Positions 35,853 through 44,658 of a stretch of 56,281 nt of DNA are shown piece by piece. Source of the DNA: Cetobacterium somerae ATCC BAA-474 (lineage in GTDB: Bacteria > Fusobacteriota > Fusobacteriia > Fusobacteriales > Fusobacteriaceae). The stretch lies in NCBI RefSeq assembly GCF_000479045.1, contig NZ_KI518119.1:1-56281 (forward strand), written 5' to 3'. The notes under the pieces were generated by a model that was given only the letters and a program-made list of their open reading frames with translations, had not been told where the DNA came from and made no database searches. The translations under genes and the position numbers were made by a program. Numbering within the stretch: the stretch's first letter is position 1; each line of letters begins with the position of its first letter.

Positions 35853-37262
35853 TTAAAATGGACCATATCCTATCCAATTTGCGATTATTATAAGTATTGA
35901 TCCTGTTACTATCCATATTAAAAATAATTTTCCCATATATTTCATCCAATCTTCATAAGATACATTAGCTATTGCTAAGAATCCCATCAATGCTGACGAT
36001 GTTGGAAGAACATAATTACTAAATCCATCACCGAAATTAAATGCTAAAACGGCTGTTTGTCTTGTCATTCCTATCATGTCTGCTACTGGTAACATTATTG
36101 GCATTGTTACAGCTGCTTGTCCACTTCCTGAAGTAACTAAACCATTTATAAATAATTGCATTAAGAACATTCCAATAGACTGTAATACGTGTGGTAAAGA
36201 TGCCAACATATTCCCTAAATAATAAACAGCTGTATCTAAAATTTTACCATCATCTAATATTATAGAGATTGTTCTTGCTATTCCTATTATTAAAGCACCA
36301 AATACTAATGCTTTTGCTCCGCTTACAAACTCTTTTGCAATTGTACTAGGTGAAAATCCATAAGCTAATCCTCCTAGAATAGCCATCCATATAAATAGTG
36401 CAGCACTTTGATTTAATCCCCAATGCCATGCTGCTCCACCGTAGATTAATAATCCAAATAATCCAATTACAATTGCCAATACTAAATAGTGTCTGTTCTC
36501 TATTTCTGGCATAACATTTTCACCATTTTCAATGTTATTTTCTAATTTTTCTAAATCTCTAACTACACTTAATTCTGGGTTTTTCTTTATTTTTTTAGCA
36601 TAATTTAATATATAAATATTTGTTACAACTAAAAATACAACTAAACAGAAAATTCTATAACCTAATCCTGAAAACATCGGTAATCCTGCTAAGGCCTGAG
36701 CTACACCTGTTGTAAAAGGATTAAATGTTCCTGTACTAAATCCAATTGCTCCTCCTAAAGCTACCATAGAAATTCCTACTATTGCATCATACCCCATAGA
36801 TCTTGCTAAAATTATTGCAACTGGTGCAAATCCAATAAATGTATTAACTCCCATACTCATACATGCTACTGCAAACACTGTTGTAAAAGCTGGAATTAAT
36901 AACTCATCCTTATTCGAAAATACTTTAGTTACTTTAGCTGTTAATGCTTGGAACATACCTGTTTTTATAATTACATGAAATGCTCCTCCAACTATTAAAA
37001 CTAAAAATATTATACTACTTGATTTATTTAGTGCATCTACAATTTTAAATGGAATATCTAAAAAACTAACTGGTGTATTTTCTATAAAAGCAAATTGATC
37101 TGCAACAATAATAGTTTTTCCTGTTGCAACATCCTTTATCCTTGGAAAATGTCCTGCTGGAACAACCCAAGTTAATAACGCAGCAAAAATAATTAATCCA
37201 AAAATAATTACATACGTATGTGGAAAACTCATTTTACTTCCACTTTTTTCTTTTTTACTCAT
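35853..37262 (-). CDS. YfcC-family carrier (C4-dicarboxylate anaerobic carrier-like)
   Basis: 469-residue permease with about 12 helices. FPHTYVIIFGLIIFAALLTWVVPAGHF and the MSMGVNTFIGFAPVAIILAR and SGQAAVTMPIMLP segments identify the YfcC/DcuC-like family, some of which exchange arginine or peptides. The start is the ATG at 37262, four bases after GGAGGG; a longer TTG frame covers the site. First gene of the operon with the M20 hydrolase; a RpiR regulator is divergent. Confidence 0.85.
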   Translation of the reverse strand: MSKKEKSGSKMSFPHTYVIIFGLIIFAALLTWVVPAGHFPRIKDVATGKTIIVADQFAFIENTPVSFLDIPFKIVDALNKSSSIIFLVLIVGGAFHVIIKTGMFQALTAKVTKVFSNKDELLIPAFTTVFAVACMSMGVNTFIGFAPVAIILARSMGYDAIVGISMVALGGAIGFSTGTFNPFTTGVAQALAGLPMFSGLGYRIFCLVVFLVVTNIYILNYAKKIKKNPELSVVRDLEKLENNIENGENVMPEIENRHYLVLAIVIGLFGLLIYGGAAWHWGLNQSAALFIWMAILGGLAYGFSPSTIAKEFVSGAKALVFGALIIGIARTISIILDDGKILDTAVYYLGNMLASLPHVLQSIGMFLMQLFINGLVTSGSGQAAVTMPIMLPVADMIGMTRQTAVLAFNFGDGFSNYVLPTSSALMGFLAIANVSYEDWMKYMGKLFLIWIVTGSILIIIANWIGYGPF

Positions 37263-37325
37263 TTTACCCTCCAAAAATGTTTTTAAAAAATTATTTTAAA
37301 CAAAAAATGTTTATTTACAATCATA

Positions 37326-37354
37326 AATATACTACGATATTTTTTTATAGTCAA
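37326..37354 (-). promoter_or_regulatory. Promoter of the YfcC-M20 operon
   Basis: TTGACT, 17-base spacer, TATATT on the minus strand. The downstream leader contains two similar boxes (CAAAAATGTTTT at 37273-37284 and CAAAAAATGTTTA at 37301-37313) that could be operator copies for the divergent RpiR protein. Confidence 0.65.
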
Positions 37355-37468
37355 GTTTTTTTTGAACCATATGTTCTATTTCTTCGTCTTTTTTTCAGGA
37401 TTTTACATATTTATATATTTAAAAAAATATGGTAAGCTATATTATAAATATTTTTTAAGGAGATTCTT

Positions 37469-38305
37469 ATGATTGATTCTTTACAAAAAAGAGTTGCAAA
37501 TAAAAGTTTAACAAAAACTGAAACTATTATTGCAGATTTCTTTTTCCATAATGAAAATAGAATATATTTTTTAACATCTAGTGATATTGCAAACGAATTA
37601 CAAATAAGTGATACTTCTGTGATTAGATTTGTTAAATCTCTAGGATTTAATAACTTTAAAGAATTTAAAGATAGTTTAAAGCAACAAGTAAGTGATAAAA
37701 TTCTTACTCCATCTGAAAAATTAAGTTTAAACGAAGAACTTTTAAAGAAAAATAATTTAATTGAAACGTTTACGAACTCAATCTTTAAAAACATTGAAGA
37801 AACAATAAATATAAATTCCTATGATAAAATTTCAAAAATAATTGATATACTTTTTAACTCTAATAAAAAATATATTATAGGTTTTAAAAGTGTCTCTGGA
37901 GCCACGTCATTTTTCGGCCTACGTTTAGGTTTTATATTAAAAAATGTTATTACACATAATCAAAATAATTCTGAACTTATAAAAAATATAGTTGATATTC
38001 AAAAGGGTGATTGCTTGTTTTTAATTGCTCATCCTAAATATTCAAAAACTTATCCACTATTAATTGAAATTGCAAAAAAAGCTGAAGCAAAAATTATTAT
38101 AGTTACTGATAAATCAACATCACCTGTTGCCAATACTGGAGATATAACTGTATTTACAGATATACGAGGTATTAGTTACTTTAATTCAATTATTTCGACT
38201 CAAGCATTACTAGAATTTATACTAACTTCTATGAGTAAAAGTTTAGATGATGACTCTAAAAAGCGTCTAGCTTATATTAATGAACTTTTAAATGAAAATA
38301 AATAA
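37469..38305 (+). CDS. RpiR/MurR-family transcriptional regulator
   Basis: 278 residues with an N-terminal HTH (LTSSDIANELQISDTSVIRFVKSLGF) and a weaker SIS-like domain (KKYIIGFKSVSGATSFFGLRLGF, then IIVTDKSTSPVANTGDI). Divergent from the YfcC-M20 operon across a 206-base gap, so it is the probable regulator of that operon. Regulators of this family also control amino-acid and dipeptide catabolism. Confidence 0.85.
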   Translation: MIDSLQKRVANKSLTKTETIIADFFFHNENRIYFLTSSDIANELQISDTSVIRFVKSLGFNNFKEFKDSLKQQVSDKILTPSEKLSLNEELLKKNNLIETFTNSIFKNIEETININSYDKISKIIDILFNSNKKYIIGFKSVSGATSFFGLRLGFILKNVITHNQNNSELIKNIVDIQKGDCLFLIAHPKYSKTYPLLIEIAKKAEAKIIIVTDKSTSPVANTGDITVFTDIRGISYFNSIISTQALLEFILTSMSKSLDDDSKKRLAYINELLNENK

Positions 38306-38317
38306 TTTGGAGGATAT

Positions 38318-38854
38318 ATGAAAAAATTAATACTTACAGGACTTTTACTTAGCAATTTACTTTATGCTAACAACTCATTACTTATAACTCAGGAACAATT
38401 AAAAGAGCAACTTATCCCTTCTTTAACAAGTAGTATTGTTTTTGAAAAATTCAAACCCATTTTAGCTAGAGAAGGAAAAATAGGTGAAACTATAAAAACA
38501 TATACTAAAGATGGATTAGAAACAATAAATCAAGTTACAATTCCTAGCTATATTGTTAAAAATACAACTGATGCTAAAGAGGAATATATTGTAACTAAAG
38601 ATAAATTTGAAAAAAGATATACTTTTTTAAAAAAAGAAAATAAAACTTGGAGTTTCTTTAAACCAATTGGTGAAATTAAAGTTGTTAAAATTAAAAATAA
38701 TAATGATTTTTTTATTCTAGCTCCATGGGGAGAAAAAATGATTGTTAAAAAAGATGACTTTTTAGTTTCTCCTCTTGATTATTCTGAGATATATAGAATC
38801 GCTAATAAAGAGTTCTTTGAAACATATAAACCAAAAGATATATTACAAAAATAA
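38318..38854 (+). CDS. Exported protein of unknown function
   Basis: 178 residues with a signal peptide of about 17 residues (MKKLILTGLLLSNLLYA). The mature part has no recognised motif; it contains many Lys and Ile/Thr-rich strands (YIVTKDKFEKRYTFLKKE). It starts 13 bases after the RpiR gene with a GGAGG site, so the two are likely co-transcribed. Confidence 0.7.
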   Translation: MKKLILTGLLLSNLLYANNSLLITQEQLKEQLIPSLTSSIVFEKFKPILAREGKIGETIKTYTKDGLETINQVTIPSYIVKNTTDAKEEYIVTKDKFEKRYTFLKKENKTWSFFKPIGEIKVVKIKNNNDFFILAPWGEKMIVKKDDFLVSPLDYSEIYRIANKEFFETYKPKDILQK

Positions 38855-38922
38855 AATTATAAAAGGATTTTTTTATTTTTTTAGTATTTCATTATATAAT
38901 TTAATTTTAAGAGGTGATTTTT

Positions 38923-39480
38923 ATGTGGAAAAATTTAGGACCTATTGTCGCTTTATATCCTACTCCAACCGTTATTGTTGGTATGATTGATGAATATGAA
39001 AAAGTCAATTGGATTAATATTGCCCATATTGGTATAATTGGAAATGACTCTATTTTATTAAGTATACAAAAAAATCATTTTAGTAATGAAATTATTAAAG
39101 ATAAGCTTGCTGTTTCTGTTAATATTGTAACAGAAGATATGCTTGAAGCTGCTGATTTCGTTGGAATTGTTAGCGGCAGAAAAGTCGATAAATCAAATGT
39201 TTTTGATTACACCATAGGAATAAGAAATGTTCCTATGATAAATATTTCCCCTGTTGTTATGGAGTGTGAAGTTACTGATAATTATGAAACAAAGGAACAT
39301 AATCAATATATTTTAAAAATCAGACATACTCATATTAAATCTGAAGTTCTTGATTCTGAAGGAAATATTAATTATGATATTTTGAAACCTATTCTTTTTG
39401 AAATGCCTACTAAATCCTATTATAAATTAGGAGAAAAAGTTGGCAAGTGTTGGAAATTAGGAGAAAATTTTTCAAAATAA
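38923..39480 (+). CDS. Flavin reductase-like (FMN-binding split barrel) protein
   Basis: 185 residues from the ATG at 38923; AAGAGGTG lies before it and overlaps the longer GTG frame. LYPTPTVIVGMIDE, NWINIAHIGIIGND and the FVGIVSGRKVDKS segment fit the flavin reductase/FMN-binding split barrel family that uses NAD(P)H or reduces iron/flavins. Partner unknown; neighbouring flavoproteins are the FMN-binding-like protein at 39502 and the flavodoxin at 34084. Confidence 0.82.
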   Translation: MWKNLGPIVALYPTPTVIVGMIDEYEKVNWINIAHIGIIGNDSILLSIQKNHFSNEIIKDKLAVSVNIVTEDMLEAADFVGIVSGRKVDKSNVFDYTIGIRNVPMINISPVVMECEVTDNYETKEHNQYILKIRHTHIKSEVLDSEGNINYDILKPILFEMPTKSYYKLGEKVGKCWKLGENFSK

Positions 39481-39504
39481 AAAGCCCTTTTTGGGCTTTT
39501 TTTA
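39478..39504. terminator. Bidirectional terminator
   Basis: AAAAGCCC / GGGCTTTT hairpin with T-runs on both strands. Confidence 0.85.
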
Positions 39505-40011
39505 TTTTTTAAATGTATCTTTTTTAGATTCAAAAGCTTTTAGAGTATTTCTAAGCTCTCCATTTACACTATTTGCATGAAATGTTGATCCTGCCAAAGA
39601 ATCGATTGGTAATTCCTCTGCATTTTTTCCTTTATATTTATTTATCCACTCTTTATCATGTACATTTTGATGTTTCTCATTTGCATCTGGTAAATAAAAA
39701 TCTAAAAGTTTCCCTTCTGGTGAAATAATTGTTATTAATGCCTCATGTTTATTATAAGATTTTACATGTGTTAATCCTGCATATGCAACTACTTTTCCAT
39801 TATTTTCGATTGTTGTAAAATTATAATACCCTAGATTTGGTGCTTCATAAATCTCCCCTAATTTATCATATTTTATTCCTGAATCTTTAATAGCTTTTTG
39901 AATTTGAGGATTATAGTTCTCTATTGAATACTTTGACAAATCCTCTGATTTAGCCTTATATGCAAAAGCTAATTGTGATAAACAGAAAATCATAAATAAT
40001 ACTTTTTTCAT
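39502..40011 (-). CDS. Exported FMN-binding-domain-like protein
   Basis: 169 residues with a signal peptide (MKKVLFMIFCLSQLAFA). The C-terminal block IDSLAGSTFHANSVNGELRN resembles the D-x-x-[SA]-G-[AS]-T-x-x-[ST] motif where ApbE attaches FMN to threonine, seen in NqrC/RnfG and in extracellular electron-transfer proteins. Central GKVVAYAGLTHVKSY and ALITIISPEGKLLDFYLP support the FMN-bind fold. The motif differs from the consensus (two extra residues before the second Ser), so covalent flavin attachment is a prediction. Confidence 0.6.
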   Translation of the reverse strand: MKKVLFMIFCLSQLAFAYKAKSEDLSKYSIENYNPQIQKAIKDSGIKYDKLGEIYEAPNLGYYNFTTIENNGKVVAYAGLTHVKSYNKHEALITIISPEGKLLDFYLPDANEKHQNVHDKEWINKYKGKNAEELPIDSLAGSTFHANSVNGELRNTLKAFESKKDTFKK

Positions 40012-40043
40012 TTTTTCCTCCCGTTTTTAATATGATATGATCC

Positions 40044-40052
40044 ATTATAACA
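40044..40052 (-). promoter_or_regulatory. Extended -10 promoter of the FMN-binding gene
   Basis: TGTTATAAT on the minus strand, 33 bases upstream of the ATG. Confidence 0.5.
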
Positions 40053-40114
40053 TAAAAAATATAATATGTAATTTTTATAATGCTTTTTTCTTAAAAGCTA
40101 TTTTTATAAAATAG

Positions 40115-40143
40115 TTGAATTAATATTCAAAAAGTTGTAAAAT
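40115..40143 (+). promoter_or_regulatory. Promoter with overlapping inverted repeat (sulfite reductase gene)
   Basis: TTGAAT at 40115-40120, 17-base spacer, TAAAAT at 40138-40143. The -35 is one arm of the inverted repeat TTGAAT-TAAT-ATTCAA (40115-40130), which suggests a repressor or activator site of the two-fold symmetric type. Confidence 0.65.
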
Positions 40144-40179
40144 ACTAAAATCGGATATGTTCGAATAAAGGAGATAGAA

Positions 40180-41802
40180 ATGGAAAGAATCACAAAAAAA
40201 CTGAACGAAATTGAAAATCAATATTTAGAACTTGAAAACGGTATTATCGATTATACTAATAATATCATTAAGTCACCTGATTTAAAGAAAAAAGGTTCTA
40301 AATTTGGAATTTACGAACAAAAAGGTAAAAAAATGATGTTAAGACTTAAAGCTGTTGGTGGAGAACTTTCTACACAAAACTTTAAAGATTTAGTAGATAT
40401 TATGTTTAAACAAAACATCCCTTTTTTGCATCTTTCAACAAGACAAAATTATCAACTACATGAAGTTGATTTTGATAAAGTTAAATCTACTATTGAGCTT
40501 TGTAATAATAAAGAGATGTATTTCAGAGGTGGTGGTGGAAATACTTTCAGAAGTATTTTAGTCTCTACATATACAGGTGTTGACAAAAAAAGTAATTTTG
40601 ATGTTATTCCTTATGCTAAAATGATTGAAAATGAAGTTTTTTTTATTGATAAAGCCTTTGATTTTGGAAGAAAATTAAAAATTGGATTTTCTAATAGCTC
40701 AGATGATGAATTTGTAATGGCTGTACAAGATATGGGATTTGTAGCTAAAGAAATCAATGGTAAAAAAGGCTTTAAGGTTTTTGCTGGTGGTGGAATGGGA
40801 AGAGGAAGTAAAATTGGACACATTTTACTTGAATTCTTACCTGAAGAAGATTTATTAAAAGCAGTTAAAGCTATGATTGAGCTTTTTTATGATCGTGGTG
40901 ATAGAGTTAATAGAATGCAGGCTAGACTTAGATTTTTAGTTGAAAAAATTGGAATAGATGGATTTAGAAAACTTTTCTTAGAATATTTTAATAAAGAAAC
41001 TGTTGAAAATGGTATTATTAAACCTATTGATTACGCTAACTTTATTCCTAATTTAACTAAATTTGAAATAAATAATACTGATGAAAACTATAACCAATGG
41101 ATTGACTTCTGTGTAAAAGAAACTAAATTTAAAGATATTGTTTCTTTAGTTCTTTATGTAAAAAATGGAGATTTATCAAAAGAGCATGCTCAAAAATTAG
41201 CTAATCTTTTAGATAACATAAATTCTCCTATTGTTAGAGCTACTATTAACCAAAATCTAGTTATTCCTATGGTACATAAGTCAGCTTTACCATATATTTA
41301 TGAGTTTTTAAATAATGAAATTCCTGAAATTGTAAGTGAATCTTTTTCAATAAGAGGCCAAATTAGAGCTTGTGTTGGATCTACAGTTTGCATGATTGGA
41401 GTTCAAGATTCTGTTTCTATAGCTGATTCAATTGCTGTTGAATTAGATAATTTAGCTAATCTTTATCCACAATATAGAAAAATTATATTTAAGGAAGCTA
41501 AGAACATAAGAATCTCAGGATGTCCTAGTTCATGTGCTGGTATTCCAGTTGCTCCTCTAGGATTTATTGGTTTAAAAAAGAGAATAAATGATGTTTTAAC
41601 AGACTGTATGCAAGTTTATATGGGTGGAATTTTAACTGAATCTATTCAATCTCTTGCATTTGAAATACCTAACTTGATTATTCCTATTGATGAAATTCCA
41701 TTACTTGTTAGAAGATTATTTGAAGACTATCTAGAGATGTTACAAGTTTATGATTTAACTTTCACACAGTATATGTATGAAAGAAGACTAGAAGAGTTTT
41801 AA
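40180..41802 (+). CDS. Siroheme nitrite/sulfite reductase
   Basis: 540-residue hemoprotein with two ferredoxin-like half domains and two core domains. The 4Fe-4S/siroheme ligands are visible as CVGSTVC (C398, C404) and GCPSSC (C448, C452). Other family segments are HLSTRQNYQLHEV, GGGGNTFRSILVSTYTG and FKVFAGGGMGRGSKIG. The arrangement fits the NirA/SIR assimilatory group that takes six electrons from ferredoxin; nitrite and sulfite cannot be told apart here. Single-gene unit; the electron donor is not adjacent. Confidence 0.88.
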   Translation: MERITKKLNEIENQYLELENGIIDYTNNIIKSPDLKKKGSKFGIYEQKGKKMMLRLKAVGGELSTQNFKDLVDIMFKQNIPFLHLSTRQNYQLHEVDFDKVKSTIELCNNKEMYFRGGGGNTFRSILVSTYTGVDKKSNFDVIPYAKMIENEVFFIDKAFDFGRKLKIGFSNSSDDEFVMAVQDMGFVAKEINGKKGFKVFAGGGMGRGSKIGHILLEFLPEEDLLKAVKAMIELFYDRGDRVNRMQARLRFLVEKIGIDGFRKLFLEYFNKETVENGIIKPIDYANFIPNLTKFEINNTDENYNQWIDFCVKETKFKDIVSLVLYVKNGDLSKEHAQKLANLLDNINSPIVRATINQNLVIPMVHKSALPYIYEFLNNEIPEIVSESFSIRGQIRACVGSTVCMIGVQDSVSIADSIAVELDNLANLYPQYRKIIFKEAKNIRISGCPSSCAGIPVAPLGFIGLKKRINDVLTDCMQVYMGGILTESIQSLAFEIPNLIIPIDEIPLLVRRLFEDYLEMLQVYDLTFTQYMYERRLEEF

Positions 41803-41839
41803 AAAATAAAGAGAGAGTTCGCTTTCTCTTTATTTTTTG
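41799..41839 (+). terminator. Terminator of the siroheme reductase gene
   Basis: AAATAAAGAGAGA / TTTCTCTTTATTT with one wobble pair and a T-run. Confidence 0.8.
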
Positions 41840-41899
41840 TTTATTTTTGAAAATATTTTTTTATTTATATTTTTATTTAAAATATTTTTCTAATTTATC

Positions 41900-41928
41900 T
41901 TGACTTATATATTTTTTTAATTTAAAAT
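41900..41928 (+). promoter_or_regulatory. Promoter of the AspC-like gene
   Basis: TTGACT at 41900-41905, 17-base spacer, TAAAAT at 41923-41928. The same hexamers and spacing occur before the P-loop gene at 48191, as does a long T/A-rich block ATTTTTxAAAATATTTTTTT further upstream. Confidence 0.7.
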
Positions 41929-41959
41929 TACATTAAAAGAAATTTAAGAGGTGATTATT

Positions 41960-43189
41960 ATGTTGGCTGAACATTCTAAAAGTAAAAAAATTTTCGATAA
42001 TGGTTTTCAAATTGCTAAAAATGCTGATTTAGCATCTAAAATATACGGTAAAGAAAATGTAATTAATGCAACTTTAGGAATCTTTTATAATGATAATGAA
42101 GAGATGCACACTTTAGATATTGTTAATAACGAATATAAAAATTTATCAGACAAAGATCTTTTCAATTATTCTTCAAGTATAAACGGTGAAGAATTATTTA
42201 TCGATGCTGTTAAGCAATATATTTTTGGTAAAAATCATATTAATATTCTTAAAAATAATTTTTGTGAAGTTATTGCAACACCTGGTGGTAGCGGTGCTAT
42301 ATATAATACTTTTAAAAATTATATAAATCCTGGTGAAGTGGTTCTTCTTCCTAACTATATGTGGAGCTCTTATAAGCTTATGAGTAAAGAAGTTGGTGGC
42401 GGATATCAAACTTACTCTCTTTTTAATAAAAAAGGGAAATTTGATTTAATTAATTTTAAAAATTCAGTTATAGAATTAGCTAAAATTCAGAAGAATTTGG
42501 TTGTTGTTCTTAATAATCCCTGTCATAATCCCACAGGATATACTTTATCATCTTATGAAATAAAATCTCTTATGAATATTTTAAAAGAAGCATGTACTCT
42601 TTGCAATATTATTTTAATTAATGATATTGCCTACATGGATTTTAACAATAAAAAAAATGATTTAAGTGTGTTTTATCAAAATCTTCCTAGTAATCTTCTT
42701 ATGATGATTACATTTAGTATGTCAAAATCGTTTTGTTGTTATGGTCTAAGAGTCGGAGCACAAATAGCAATCTCTTCATCAAAAGACACTATAGATAATT
42801 TTACAGATGCAAGTCTTTATACTTGTAGAAGTGTTTGGTCTAATATCTCAAAAGGAGGAATGACTCTATTTAGTAATATTGTCTTAAACAGAAAGAAATA
42901 CAGACAACTTTTATTAGAACAAGGCTATATGAAAAATATGATTAAAGAACGTTCTGAAATCTTTTTAGGTGAGGCTGCAGCTGTTAATCTTAATATCTTA
43001 CCTTATAAAAGTGGATTTTTCATAACAATACCCTTTTCAAAAGGTTTAGAAAAAGAAATTGAATTAAAATTAAAAAATGAAAATATTTTTGCAATAATTA
43101 TTCCAGGTGGTATTAGGATAGCTATTTGTAGTATACCAAAGCATAAAGTTTATAATCTCGCAAAAAAAATAAAAATAGCAATTTCTTAA
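41960..43189 (+). CDS. Aspartate/aromatic aminotransferase (AspC/TyrB-type)
   Basis: 409-residue fold-type I PLP enzyme, started at the ATG at 41960 behind AAGAGGTGAT. NNPCHNPTGY (185-194) resembles the CHNPTG motif of the AspC/TyrB subfamily. The PLP lysine is K256 in FSMSKSFCCYGLRVGA, aligned with the SFSKNxSLYxERVG motif. It probably interconverts aspartate or aromatic amino acids and 2-oxoglutarate. Distinct from the PatA-like enzyme at 18562. Confidence 0.85.
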   Translation: MLAEHSKSKKIFDNGFQIAKNADLASKIYGKENVINATLGIFYNDNEEMHTLDIVNNEYKNLSDKDLFNYSSSINGEELFIDAVKQYIFGKNHINILKNNFCEVIATPGGSGAIYNTFKNYINPGEVVLLPNYMWSSYKLMSKEVGGGYQTYSLFNKKGKFDLINFKNSVIELAKIQKNLVVVLNNPCHNPTGYTLSSYEIKSLMNILKEACTLCNIILINDIAYMDFNNKKNDLSVFYQNLPSNLLMMITFSMSKSFCCYGLRVGAQIAISSSKDTIDNFTDASLYTCRSVWSNISKGGMTLFSNIVLNRKKYRQLLLEQGYMKNMIKERSEIFLGEAAAVNLNILPYKSGFFITIPFSKGLEKEIELKLKNENIFAIIIPGGIRIAICSIPKHKVYNLAKKIKIAIS

Positions 43190-43190
43190 A

Positions 43191-43232
43191 AATAAAGCAG
43201 GAGATAGTTTTTAAATTATCTCCTGCTTTATT
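43191..43232. terminator. Bidirectional terminator
   Basis: AATAAAGCAGGAGATA / TATCTCCTGCTTTATT, a 16-bp stem between convergent genes. Confidence 0.9.
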
Positions 43233-44642
43233 TTATATAATTATTTTATCTAATTCTTTGTTTACTTTAGCGTTTTTTAAACTAATAACTATTAATGCCA
43301 AAATAAAATTTAAAATTCCTATACTATATACCAAGTACATATTATCTAACTTTAATCCTTCTGGTGCAACTAAAAAATAACAAGTAATCATTGCGCTCAT
43401 AAAAGCTGCTGGTATTCCTGCCACCCAATAATTTCTTTTTTTCTCTATAAAATAATATGTGCATGTCCATAAACCTAGTGTTGCTAGCAATTGATTTGTA
43501 GATGCAACATATCTCCAAAGAGTATTAAATCCAAATTGTGATAAAAAACCAGCTAATAAAAATAATGGAATAGCTACTATTAATCTATTTTTCAATGAGC
43601 TTTGATTATAATTTAAAACTTCAGCAATTGTAACTCTTGCACTTCGAAAAGCTGTATCTCCTGTTGTGATTGGTAAAGCAATTAGTCCAAACAGTGTAAA
43701 CACCAGTCCATATTTTCCTAAAAGTCCAGTGATCATTTTGCTAACAGCTACCATTCCCCCTCCACTTCCTGCTAACCCTTCTACTCCATTAAAAAATCCT
43801 AAAGATATAGCTGCCCATGTCAAAGCTACAAAGCCCTCTAAATACATAGCTGCCATAAATGATTTTCTTCCATCTTTCTCATTTTTTAAACATCTTGCTA
43901 CTAAGACAGATTGTGTCGAATGAAATCCAGAGATTGCTCCACATGAAATAACAACAAACATATAAGGAAATATTGGTAATTTTTTAGGATGCATATTTTC
44001 TAAAGTTACTTCTGGTATTTTTACTCCTTTTATTAGCATTGCTCCAATTAATAAAAACATCATTAAAACTAAAGCTCCTCCAAACAAAGGATATACTCTT
44101 CCTATAATTTTATCAATAGGTAGAAGTGTAGCTACTATATAATACCCTACAATCAAAGTTAACCAAATCTCTTTGTTAATTCCTGTAAATGATTGTAAAA
44201 TCTCTGCTGGACCTGTAATAAAAGCAACTCCAACTATAATTAATAATATAATTAAAAAATATTTAGTAAAAAGCTTTGCTCTATTTCCCAAATATTTTCC
44301 AATTAACTCCTGCATATTTTCACCATTATTTCTCATAGAAATCATTCCCGTATAATAATCATGAACTGCTCCTGCAAAAATAGTTCCAAATACAATCCAT
44401 AAAAAAGCTGAGCTGCCCCACATAGCTCCTGCTACGGCTCCAGTAATCGGCCCTAAACCTGCTATATTTAAAAATTGAACTAGAAAACTTTTAATCCAAT
44501 TCATTTCTACAAAATCTACTCCATCAGCTTTTAATAAAGCTGGTGTTTCTCTATTATCTATACCAAAATTCTTTTCTAAATATTTTCCATATGTTAAATA
44601 TGCAACAATTAAAATAACTACACCAATAAAATAACTTTTCAT
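43233..44642 (-). CDS. cstA: CstA-family carbon starvation protein
   Basis: 469-residue membrane protein with about 12 helices. IAGLGPITGAVAGAMWGSSAFLWIVFGTIFAGAVHDYYTG is the CstA/CarO core, and CGAISGFHSTQSVLVARCL is a second conserved block. CstA proteins transport pyruvate or peptides. It is shorter than E. coli CstA (701), matching the compact family. I start at the ATG at 44642 after AAGGAGG, which removes an artificial overlap with ilvE; the real gap is 16 bases and the genes are co-transcribed. Confidence 0.88.
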   Translation of the reverse strand: MKSYFIGVVILIVAYLTYGKYLEKNFGIDNRETPALLKADGVDFVEMNWIKSFLVQFLNIAGLGPITGAVAGAMWGSSAFLWIVFGTIFAGAVHDYYTGMISMRNNGENMQELIGKYLGNRAKLFTKYFLIILLIIVGVAFITGPAEILQSFTGINKEIWLTLIVGYYIVATLLPIDKIIGRVYPLFGGALVLMMFLLIGAMLIKGVKIPEVTLENMHPKKLPIFPYMFVVISCGAISGFHSTQSVLVARCLKNEKDGRKSFMAAMYLEGFVALTWAAISLGFFNGVEGLAGSGGGMVAVSKMITGLLGKYGLVFTLFGLIALPITTGDTAFRSARVTIAEVLNYNQSSLKNRLIVAIPLFLLAGFLSQFGFNTLWRYVASTNQLLATLGLWTCTYYFIEKKRNYWVAGIPAAFMSAMITCYFLVAPEGLKLDNMYLVYSIGILNFILALIVISLKNAKVNKELDKIII

Positions 44643-44658
44643 AATTTCATCCTCCTTT

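Noticed and set aside
37300-37315. Prophage or insertion end in the A/T-rich gaps
   Set aside because: Simple A/T tracts are common across the window and no paired terminal repeats were seen.
37411-37794. 127-residue minus-strand ORF
   Set aside because: Antisense to the RpiR gene; the RpiR frame has clear domain motifs and a ribosome site.
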